A program made the translations under genes and the position numbers. Shown in pieces: positions 33,967-40,960 of a stretch of DNA of 64,000 nucleotides (the first letter of the stretch is position 1; every line of letters begins with the position of its first letter). The stretch lies in the NCBI GenBank assembly GCA_964609965.1, contig CAZSTS010000004.1:173352-237351 (forward strand), read 5' to 3'. The notes below the pieces were generated by a model. That model saw nothing but the letters and a program-made list of their open reading frames with translations. It made no database searches and was not told the origin of the DNA. Origin of the DNA: JAHJDR01 sp964609965 (GTDB lineage Bacteria; UBA10199; JADGCS01).

Positions 33967-34785
33967 TTAGATACGTCCAGTTACTTTTTTGGGGTTGAAT
34001 TCGATGAGAAAGCCTTCTGATAATGCTTCGCTTCGGATACTTGTTGGAGGGATGGGGAAGGGAGCAGAGCGCTTGAGAGCTCTCATGGCTGAGGCATCAA
34101 AAGAGCCATCACCAGAGCTTTTTTTGAAATGACTTTTTAAGATAGCGCCATTTGAATTAATCATAACCACTATTTTAGCAACAAGTGGACCAGCAAATTC
34201 TCCTTTGGCCAAAACCCATTCATTATTAATCTTGCGTTTGAGTTTATTATAATAAGAAATGAGAGCTGGGTCGATTTCACTGCCTTTGTCTGTTCCAAAT
34301 GGAGATTGGCCAGTGTCTTCGGATTTGGCTTGGGCCACAGTCATCTCAACTTCACGTTGTTTAAGCTCTTGATCAATTCTGGCCAGGGCATTTGCCATTA
34401 TGCTTTTTGTTTTAGGCCTTTTTTTGCTTTTTTTATTAAGATTTATACCGCCTTTATTAGATGTTTTTTTTTGACTCGGAAGCTGTTTAACTTGTTTCTT
34501 TGTTTCTGACTTATGGGAACGAAGATCTGATCCTTTTTTGTCTGTGCTTTGTTCTTTTAGCGCCAGTTTTTGTTCTCGAATTGTTGATTGAGGTAGCGCT
34601 TTTGTATTTTTGAGACTCGCTGTCTTGTTTGTGCCTCCATCCCCTTTTGAAAGCTTGATCCAGGTAACTTTGTAGTCTCGTTTGTTGAGATCGTTTTTTG
34701 CAATGGGACTAAACCACACCACATAAACAGCGATAATGTGAAAAACAATTGAGAGGGTGATAAATTTCTTTAACCGTTTAGGCAT
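33967..34785 (-). CDS. tolA: TolA/TonB-like energy transducer
   Basis: 272 residues: one N-terminal transmembrane helix (residues ~8-26), a long Lys/Ser/Gln-rich linker (~50-150), and a C-terminal TonB/TolA-type domain with YYNKLKRKINNEWVLAKGEFAGPLVAKIVVMINSNG and the S-F-D-A-S-A-M-R-A-L-K-R-S-A-P-F-P-I-P-P block. It starts 12 bp after tolR. It bridges the TolQ-TolR motor to TolB/Pal. Named tolA by position; the C-terminal domain is of the TonB family. Confidence 0.85.
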   Translation of the reverse strand: MPKRLKKFITLSIVFHIIAVYVVWFSPIAKNDLNKRDYKVTWIKLSKGDGGTNKTASLKNTKALPQSTIREQKLALKEQSTDKKGSDLRSHKSETKKQVKQLPSQKKTSNKGGINLNKKSKKRPKTKSIMANALARIDQELKQREVEMTVAQAKSEDTGQSPFGTDKGSEIDPALISYYNKLKRKINNEWVLAKGEFAGPLVAKIVVMINSNGAILKSHFKKSSGDGSFDASAMRALKRSAPFPIPPTSIRSEALSEGFLIEFNPKKVTGRI

Positions 34786-34797
34786 TTTTGTTTAGAA

Positions 34798-35256
34798 TTA
34801 TCGCTGTGCGTGCTTATTGTTTGCAGCCTCTTCATCATCAGGTGTGTGTGTGATCATGCCAATTTTTTCTACACCTGATCGTCTGCACGCAGCCATGACC
34901 TCTACGACATACCCATATTTAATGGTTTGGTCTGCTTTGAGATAAACGATTTTATCGGGACGGTCTTTAAAGGCAGTCCTCAATTTTTCTTCGATGGAGA
35001 CAATGGAGTATTTTGTTTTCTTATCTGAATTAATATAGATGCGACCGAGTTGGTCTATGCTTAAAACAAAATCATCTTCACTCACATCAACGCTGCCAGC
35101 AGAAACCTCTGGCAAGTCTATGTTAAGACCCTCTTGTAGCATAGGTGCTGTTACCATGAAAATAATAAGCAGCACGAGCATGATGTCAACAAGGGGTATA
35201 ATATTAATTTCTGAGAGACTTGTTTTGGCTTCGTGTTGTGTTTTGGATAGCTTCAT
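34798..35256 (-). CDS. tolR: ExbD/TolR proton-channel subunit
   Basis: 152 residues: N-terminal helix EINIIPLVDIMLVLLIIFMV with the conserved Asp (LVDIMLV) that carries protons, then a periplasmic domain with L-P-E-V, YLKADQTIKYGYVVEVMAACRRSGVEKIGM. Start codon overlaps the tolQ stop by 4 bp. Forms the inner-membrane motor with TolQ. Confidence 0.93.
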   Translation of the reverse strand: MKLSKTQHEAKTSLSEINIIPLVDIMLVLLIIFMVTAPMLQEGLNIDLPEVSAGSVDVSEDDFVLSIDQLGRIYINSDKKTKYSIVSIEEKLRTAFKDRPDKIVYLKADQTIKYGYVVEVMAACRRSGVEKIGMITHTPDDEEAANNKHAQR

Positions 35257-36011
35257 GCGCTTATCTCCCGCTCAGATTTGATGATAAAATCGTTCATAAA
35301 CAAATCAATAAGCTTATTGATAATTTTAATTTTTGATACAAAATAATTGTAGGCAATAACAGCAGGGATGGCGGCAAATAATCCGACGGCTGTGGCAACC
35401 AGCGCTTCTGAAATATAAGGGCCTACCGTGGCAAGAGAGCTTGAACCGGCTTTACCAATAGCCATGAAAGCAGTGAGGATTCCCCACACAGTGCCAAACA
35501 ATCCAATAAAAGGAGCCACTGATGCGGTTGTGGCCAAGAAGCTTACATACTGTTCTAGTTTGTAGAGCTCCTCTTCTCTCGATTGGTTCATGTTTTGTAG
35601 AATAATGTTGCGGTGAAAATCAGTGAGTTTGCTTGTTGATTTTTTTATTTTTGAAATTGTTTGGTGGCCGCTGGTAAATATCTCATAAATAGGACCACGG
35701 AGTATGCCGCGTGTGCCCGCAACTTCTGACATGTCTGAAGTTGCAGAAAACCTATGCCAGAAACGCTGTGCTGTTTTTTGTGCTGCTTTGAGTTGGGTTA
35801 GTTTAAAAAAGATCACAGCCCAGCACATCACCGAAAAGAAAATGAGAACCAGGAGGGTGAGTTTAACTACAGGGTCGGCATTAAGCATGTGTCTCCACAA
35901 AGCAGAGTGCTCAGCGCTCAACGCGCCTTGCTGGACGATATCTGATTCTATAACTTTTTTAACTGTTTCTGTGGTGGCAGTGCTTGCCTGCGCGATAATG
36001 GCATATAACAT
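35253..36011 (-). CDS. tolQ: MotA/TolQ/ExbB proton channel protein
   Basis: 252 residues with three membrane helices; the family core SVAPFIGLFGTVWGILTAFMAIG and GPYISEALVATAVGLFAAIPAVIAYNYF is clear near residues 160-230. An Ala/Thr-rich N-terminal segment of ~40 residues precedes the first helix. GGAG ribosome binding site. First gene of tolQRAB. Confidence 0.93.
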   Translation of the reverse strand: MLYAIIAQASTATTETVKKVIESDIVQQGALSAEHSALWRHMLNADPVVKLTLLVLIFFSVMCWAVIFFKLTQLKAAQKTAQRFWHRFSATSDMSEVAGTRGILRGPIYEIFTSGHQTISKIKKSTSKLTDFHRNIILQNMNQSREEELYKLEQYVSFLATTASVAPFIGLFGTVWGILTAFMAIGKAGSSSLATVGPYISEALVATAVGLFAAIPAVIAYNYFVSKIKIINKLIDLFMNDFIIKSEREISA

Positions 36012-36156
36012 TAAATCTCCTTTTTTTACATTGTTCGACCGTATTTACGATCTGCAAACAGCGAATAGTGTGGTTAAATACGTTCATCAAGAACGTTTGG
36101 TTTGTTTATCAAATTATACAGAAAAAATAACGTGTTAAGTGTAAAAAAAATGTAAA

Positions 36157-36279
36157 AAACCTCTAAAAAATGCCCATCTGCGGCGTTGAATTGAAAATTG
36201 CTCTCAGTTACGTACTTGTATGCACGCTCCTTCGCTCAATTTTCAATCCGCCTTGCATCTGGGCATTTTTTAGAGGTTT
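36157..36279. mobile_element. MITE-like hairpin element, AAACCTCTAAAAAATGCCCA ends
   Basis: A 123-bp element with perfect 20-bp terminal inverted repeats and a pseudo-palindromic interior containing ACGTACTTGTATGCACGC and a CCGCCTTG motif. No coding capacity. The interior layout matches the elements at 38894 and 54014. Lies between tolQ and murU. Confidence 0.75.
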
Positions 36280-36302
36280 TCTGTAAAATAATATTAGAAG
36301 TC

Positions 36303-37070
36303 CTAGCTGAGTTTGCGTGCTATGTACAGGAGCTCCTTTTGATAACTAAGGGTAATTTTTTTGCTTTTCATCTCTTTTTCTACTTTTTTCACATCTTGAA
36401 AGCTGTCACATACCCTAAAAGGTCCTTTGATAAGATGGGCGCCGAGTTTTTGGCCTGATTCTAGATGGGGGATATAGATATAAGTTGTTATGCAAAATTT
36501 TTTCTTGGGTTTGTGTTTTTTGATGGCTTGTTTGAGTTGTTCTTTTGCTATGAAATGAATGCCTGCAAACATGGCTGTTTTAGTTTTTGATGGAGGCAAA
36601 GGGCGGTTGATGATGGAAACAAGTTGGTTGTTATTAAAATGCAGGACATCATATTTCTTTCTCGCTTTGTTTTGATACAGGCCCAAGGTGGCTAAAGAGC
36701 CTTGCTTTTTATGTGTTTTTCGAAAATCCTTCAAATTGAAATCTATTATCACATCAGAATTGATGACAAGAAAATCATCATCTAAATAGCACAAGGCCTT
36801 TCTAATGCCTCCCCCTGTTCCTAAAATAGTTTTTTCTGCTGAATAACGAATATTGAGGCCGAGGTGACTGCCATTTTTGAGAAGATTTTTGATTTTGTTT
36901 CCGTGGTGATGAAGGTTAATGACTATGTCTTTGATGTTGTTCTTTTTAAGAAAAGCGAGGCTGTATAAAATAAGGGGAATATTGTTTATAGGGGCCAAAG
37001 CCTTTGGCATGGTTTTTGTAAAAGGGTGCATGCGAGTGCCAAAGCCTGCTGCAAGAATGAGTGCTTTCAT
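36303..37070 (-). CDS. murU: N-acetylmuramate-alpha-1-phosphate uridylyltransferase
   Basis: 255 residues, a nucleotidyltransferase with the signature LILAAGFGTRMHPFTKTMPKAL (GxGTRxxPxTxxxPK), TILGTGGGIRKAL and the metal-binding D in FLVINSDVII. It is translationally coupled to the upstream kinase gene (ATG inside its last codons, 4-bp overlap), the arrangement of amgK-murU. Together they convert recovered MurNAc to UDP-MurNAc, skipping the fosfomycin-sensitive MurA step. A general sugar-1-phosphate nucleotidyltransferase is the alternative. Confidence 0.82.
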   Translation of the reverse strand: MKALILAAGFGTRMHPFTKTMPKALAPINNIPLILYSLAFLKKNNIKDIVINLHHHGNKIKNLLKNGSHLGLNIRYSAEKTILGTGGGIRKALCYLDDDFLVINSDVIIDFNLKDFRKTHKKQGSLATLGLYQNKARKKYDVLHFNNNQLVSIINRPLPPSKTKTAMFAGIHFIAKEQLKQAIKKHKPKKKFCITTYIYIPHLESGQKLGAHLIKGPFRVCDSFQDVKKVEKEMKSKKITLSYQKELLYIARKLS

Positions 37071-38182
37071 TTGAGCTCCTCTACATAAGAAGAGATGAGC
37101 TGGTATAATTCCTCGATGTTCTGTAGGGGCGGGGTTAAAACCTGTCCGGTTGAATTTGTGGTTTGGTCCAATAGGTAATTAAAAGAATTCTTCACATAAC
37201 CAAGGCTTGTGGGGATGTTTTTGAGAAAACCTGGATTATTTCTTTTTGTCAGAATGAATTGAAAGCGGCCTGTGTCTTTGAGTTTTCGGTGTAGAGCGAT
37301 AAAATGAAAGTCTGTCATCAAAGCTTCTTTTTTATCGTAATAGGAATGTTGTTGAGGGAGCTGGTCGTAATAGTAATTAATCAAAGTGTCTAGCTGGTCA
37401 TTCGAAAAAACTATGTAGGAATCGCGCAACAAGGCAACTAGATCATAAAGCACGGGACCCATGAGGGCGTCCTGAAAATCAATAAGTGTTAGATCGTAAT
37501 CTTTTAACATAAGGTTACGTGATTGATAGTCCCGGTGAACAAAACCTTGAGGCATTTTGGTTATGTGTTTTGAGATATTTTGCGTGAGTGAGTTGTAAAG
37601 TTTCTTTTCGTCATCAGTTACTTGAACTTTGAGCCTGTCTTCGATGCCATATTCTAAGAAATGGTTGAATTCTCTGTTGAGCAGCTCTTCGTCAAAGCTT
37701 CTAAAATAAGCAATACAGTCTTTTGCGGGGTTTTTCTGTGTTTGGGTTTGAAGTCTAATGAGTAAATCAATGGCTTTCTTGTAATAGACCAGGCCAAAGG
37801 CCTCTCCCGCTTTATTATAAGCCGCTTCTAAAGAATCATCTCCAAGGTCTTCGAGAAGAATAATGCCTTTGTCGCCATCAGCAGCATAAATTTTTGGCAC
37901 AGGGAGTTCTAAGGTTTCAAGGTAACGGTGTACATTGATGAAAGGAAATTCGGTTGGCGCTCCATCGTGGGTTTTGGTTATTTCGTCTGCAGGGCTTGCA
38001 AAGCCTTGGGGGAGCTTCATGAGGATATAGGTCGCAGGTTGCAAGTTGCAGGTTGCAGGAAGTTGAGCTCGAAAATATTCTCTGGTACTGGCTTGGCCAA
38101 AGAGTTTGATGATCTTGATCTTGTTTTCTTCAATATGAGGGCCAAGATGCTCTTTGAGAAATGGGAGGAAGTCTTTGTTCAT
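37067..38182 (-). CDS. amgK: Anomeric MurNAc/GlcNAc kinase AmgK-like
   Basis: 371 residues, aminoglycoside-phosphotransferase fold. FGQASTREYFR at the N-terminus, ILLEDLGDDSLEAA, catalytic loop FVHRDYQSRNLML (HxDxxxxN) and DFQDALMGPVLYDLVALLRDSYI are characteristic of AmgK. Residues 42-50 (PATCNLQPATY) are encoded by a GTTGCAG tandem repeat, an in-frame insertion in the N-terminal lobe. Phosphorylates MurNAc at the anomeric position; product used by MurU next door. A small minority of relatives act on other sugars. Confidence 0.82.
   Translation of the reverse strand: MNKDFLPFLKEHLGPHIEENKIKIIKLFGQASTREYFRAQLPATCNLQPATYILMKLPQGFASPADEITKTHDGAPTEFPFINVHRYLETLELPVPKIYAADGDKGIILLEDLGDDSLEAAYNKAGEAFGLVYYKKAIDLLIRLQTQTQKNPAKDCIAYFRSFDEELLNREFNHFLEYGIEDRLKVQVTDDEKKLYNSLTQNISKHITKMPQGFVHRDYQSRNLMLKDYDLTLIDFQDALMGPVLYDLVALLRDSYIVFSNDQLDTLINYYYDQLPQQHSYYDKKEALMTDFHFIALHRKLKDTGRFQFILTKRNNPGFLKNIPTSLGYVKNSFNYLLDQTTNSTGQVLTPPLQNIEELYQLISSYVEELK
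38031..38057. repeat. GTTGCAG short tandem array inside amgK
   Basis: Four units (GTCGCAG, GTTGCAA, GTTGCAG, GTTGCAG), seven bp each, in frame within amgK and translated on the minus strand as LPATCNLQPAT. Confidence 0.75.
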
Positions 38183-38228
38183 GTGAGGGACATTAGGAGG
38201 TCAGAGGTGAAAAATCAATACAGATAAT

Positions 38229-38885
38229 TTAACAAAGAATTTGTCTGATTTTTTCTTCTTGGGTGAGGGGATAGAATTGGCGGATTTTTTTTAACAGTTC
38301 TTCCAGACGATTTTGTTTGATTTCGGTTGAAAGCTTGGAACAAAACTTTCTCGCAAGAGTGTTTGCTGTTGTGTAGCGTTCTTTTTCGGCTTCGGAAAGT
38401 TCGTTGTTAAGGCAGTAGTCTTCAAAGAGAAGGTCTAAAATAAAACTGTTATTCACTTCTTCTCCCTCAACACCTTCTGTGAGAAGCGAGAGAAGTAGAA
38501 ATTTATCAATTTCTGCCTGAAGTTCTAATTCGAGCTGCGTGACTTCATATTTCAAGCTGGCTTTGTGTAGATAATAAACAAAGTGAGAAATGCCTTCGAT
38601 GAGAGCACAAAAATCCGAAATATTATTCTTGGAAAGATTTTCCATGGGATTATTTTCTAGCAGATTATTTAGGAGTTTTTTATTTAGGAATAGGGCGACT
38701 TCGAGTGTTTCTTCTTCGGGATTTGGGTTAACTAAAAATAATTCTTTTGGGAGAACTGTTTGTTGGTTTACGGGCATGAGTGTTGTCAAATCATTCTCTT
38801 CAATAAGATAGTCGCCAACATAGGCGCCAATACGAATTCCATAGAGAGCTTCAATGCGGGCTTGTATATGTTCTATAAGTTTCAT
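38229..38885 (-). CDS. Hypothetical 218-residue protein
   Basis: Start at ATG 38885 (MKLIEHIQARIEALYGIRIG); the ten codons upstream translate a MITE end. Mostly helical, acidic and Leu-rich, no signal peptide, no recognised motif. A middle segment ISDFCALIEGISHFVYYLHKA looks like a buried helix pair. It lies between the amgK-murU pair and another unknown gene (39031) on the same strand, the two separated by a MITE. Function unknown. Confidence 0.62.
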   Translation of the reverse strand: MKLIEHIQARIEALYGIRIGAYVGDYLIEENDLTTLMPVNQQTVLPKELFLVNPNPEEETLEVALFLNKKLLNNLLENNPMENLSKNNISDFCALIEGISHFVYYLHKASLKYEVTQLELELQAEIDKFLLLSLLTEGVEGEEVNNSFILDLLFEDYCLNNELSEAEKERYTTANTLARKFCSKLSTEIKQNRLEELLKKIRQFYPLTQEEKIRQILC

Positions 38886-38893
38886 TTTATTAT

Positions 38894-39016
38894 GGATCTG
38901 TTGAAAAATGCGCATTTACTGCGTTGGATAAAAAATTTAATTCAATTATGTACTCTGCGTACATGCGTTCATTAAATTTATCATCCGCCTTGTTCTGCAC
39001 ATTTTTGAACAGATCC
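38894..39016. mobile_element. MITE-like hairpin element, GGATCTGTTGAAAAATG ends
   Basis: A 123-bp element with 17-bp terminal inverted repeats (one mismatch) and an interior TGCGTTGGATAAAAAATTTA arm matched downstream by TAAATTTATCATCCGCC. It is closely similar to 54014-54142 over its full length. Inserted directly upstream of the 218-residue gene. Confidence 0.85.
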
Positions 39017-39030
39017 TAGTAGTTCCATTT

Positions 39031-39639
39031 TTACTCACTGAAGTCAGCGATAAGCTGATCTGGAATAATTCCTTCTTCTTTTAAAATTTCTTGGGCTTTT
39101 TTTGAGCCTGTTTTTAAATATCGATCTAAAAGTTTGAGCAAATCCTTGTCAGTGAGTCTTGTTTCTTTTTCACAACTCAAGTTGAGTATTTCTACGAGCG
39201 TTGGAAACTGAAGGCTCATTTGGTTGTACATATCTGCTACAGGGAGGCTTTGATGTGTAGAGATATTGGCTAAAGACCGGTAGGCTGCGCCTCCCATATT
39301 AATATAATATTCTACATCAACAACGTCGTTGTAGAGCCCATCGTAAAAAACGCCAGCATGAAATAAAGCAGTATCTCCTAATGATTTTAGGTGGTTAAAC
39401 TTCTCATCAGGATCAGCAAACACAGCATCATAAAGCATGAGTGCTAAGGGTCTGTATTCGATTTTTCCGTCTTTATCTAGCTGGAAAAGGTTTTCGGATT
39501 TTGAAAAATAGTTAAGAATATTCACCAGATACATCTCAACTTCGCCAGAGAGCTCGGCTTGTTGCTGAAAGATGGCCTCTTGAATTTTCTTAAAAAAGAA
39601 CTCTCTTAGATCCTTGCTGGTTGTTAGGTTACTGTCCAC
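39031..39639 (-). CDS. Hypothetical 202-residue protein
   Basis: GTG start (39639). Soluble, largely helical. Segments LMLYDAVFADPDEKFNHLKSLGDTALFHAGVFYD and INMGGAAYRSLA are distinctive but unknown to me. On the same strand and just upstream of the 218-residue unknown, probably one transcript interrupted by a MITE. Cytoplasmic. No function assigned. Confidence 0.62.
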   Translation of the reverse strand: MDSNLTTSKDLREFFFKKIQEAIFQQQAELSGEVEMYLVNILNYFSKSENLFQLDKDGKIEYRPLALMLYDAVFADPDEKFNHLKSLGDTALFHAGVFYDGLYNDVVDVEYYINMGGAAYRSLANISTHQSLPVADMYNQMSLQFPTLVEILNLSCEKETRLTDKDLLKLLDRYLKTGSKKAQEILKEEGIIPDQLIADFSE

Positions 39640-39687
39640 TTACTTTAATTGTAGCATAATATAGGGGCGTGTCTAATGTTTTTTTAG

Positions 39688-39780
39688 TCAAAGGTCGAAG
39701 GTCAAAGGTCAAAAGTTAGGTGCAATAATCAATAGGATTTTGACTTTAGACCTTAGACTTTGGACTTTAGACTTTAGACA
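39688..39780. repeat. AAAGGTC and GACTTTA short tandem arrays
   Basis: Two arrays: GGTCGAAGGTCAAAGGTC (39690-39714) and five GACTTTA-type heptamers (39741-39780). The two are partly reverse complements (AAAGGTC against GACCTT) and may fold back on each other. The second ends 6 bp before the stop of the flippase-like gene. Confidence 0.7.
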
Positions 39781-39786
39781 GAAATT

Positions 39787-40767
39787 TTACTTCTTAAATA
39801 AATCCGTTCTTGTCCAAAATAGACAAATAGCACCAAAGAGGGTCTTGGTGACTTGATTGGCCAGAACCCAGAGAAGGTTTGATGCGAGCAAGAGGGAGGC
39901 GGGTGCTACTATAGCAGTGGCAAAGAGAGGGCTTGAAATGCTGGTTTCAAAAAATTCTATGGTAAGAAACTGGGTTGTTCCTAATCCTGCTGGTGTAATG
40001 GGCAGGGTAGAGACAAACATGATAATAGGATTATAAAGATAAAGGGTTATCCAATCAATGTGAGCAGTGAATGTATAAAGGGCGAGGTTGTAGGCACCGA
40101 TAACAGCAAAAACAATGGGAATTCTTAAAAGATAGAGGATGAGATAGTCTTTAAATTTAGCTTCTCGAAAAATAAGAAAAAGATCGTGTTTGATAATCCA
40201 ATTCAAAAAACGATAGCGCGTGAGCTTTTGAACAAAAGGTTTGTCCACGTTTTTCCAAAGCAAAATAAAAAGACCATAAAAGATATATATAAGAGGCGCC
40301 AATCTGAGCACAAAAAGCCTTAAATCAAAACCAGCGTAAACAATATTGGTAAAGGAAAGGGCAATAAGAGCACTCGTAAAGATCAGAATGAGGTCGGCAA
40401 AACTAATAAAGGCCATGGTGCCCAAAGTTTTTGAGAGTGGAGCCTTGTGAGTTTTTTTAAAATAAATGGCAAAGGCCCCTTGGGCTGCATGGTAATTTAT
40501 AACCATGATAAGATAAGAAACCCCTCTGACGAGCCAGCTTTCTTTATGGGTAATGGGAACAGAAAAACGACTGATAAAATGTTTGATTGTATAGCAGTCA
40601 AACGCATGAATCCAAAAAAAGTAAATGAGAGCAAACAAGATAAATAGAGGAATATTTGAGAGTGTTAATGCGTCTAAGGCTTGTTTAGGGGAGATTTTGT
40701 TAAAGATATAAACAAAAATAAGAATACAAATGATGATAGGGATTGCTGTGCGGAGAAATTTTTTCAT
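39787..40767 (-). CDS. Lysylphosphatidylglycerol synthase TM-region-like flippase protein
   Basis: 326 residues from ATG 40767 (MKKFLRTAIPIII); upstream codons to 40827 lie in a hairpin repeat and are unlikely to be translated. Eight or so hydrophobic helices. The C-terminal LPITPAGLGTTQFLTIEFF resembles the P-x-P-G-G-L-G motif of the UPF0104/LPG-synthase transmembrane family. Family members are linked to flipping or export of lipids, including hopanoids and phosphatidylglycerol derivatives. Substrate unknown. Confidence 0.68.
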   Translation of the reverse strand: MKKFLRTAIPIIICILIFVYIFNKISPKQALDALTLSNIPLFILFALIYFFWIHAFDCYTIKHFISRFSVPITHKESWLVRGVSYLIMVINYHAAQGAFAIYFKKTHKAPLSKTLGTMAFISFADLILIFTSALIALSFTNIVYAGFDLRLFVLRLAPLIYIFYGLFILLWKNVDKPFVQKLTRYRFLNWIIKHDLFLIFREAKFKDYLILYLLRIPIVFAVIGAYNLALYTFTAHIDWITLYLYNPIIMFVSTLPITPAGLGTTQFLTIEFFETSISSPLFATAIVAPASLLLASNLLWVLANQVTKTLFGAICLFWTRTDLFKK

Positions 40768-40776
40768 TTCTTGAGC

Positions 40777-40879
40777 GCCAGCGAACACAGTATTTATAAT
40801 TCTTCTCTCGATTTCCTTGCTTTGCAAAAGAAAGTGCTAGCTAGGCGTTCGAAGGTTTATAAATACTGTGTTCGCTGGC
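40777..40879. mobile_element. Hairpin element with perfect 23-bp inverted ends
   Basis: Arms 40777-40799 (GCCAGCGAACACAGTATTTA and on) and 40857-40879 are exact reverse complements, separated by 57 bp with no coding capacity. MITE-like, but unrelated in sequence to the elements at 36157, 38894 and 54014. Lies between the divergent flippase-like and TonB-receptor genes, so their promoters may lie within or beside it. Confidence 0.75.
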
Positions 40880-40960
40880 TCACTGGTGAGATATGTTAGT
40901 TTTATTTGATATTCAATCTTTAATGTTTAATGGGGGTGGGGGGCTAGGGCCCTTTTTATC

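Noticed and set aside
40777..40960. Cobalamin riboswitch before the TonB receptor
   Set aside because: The space is taken by a hairpin element, so the BtuB assignment was not made.
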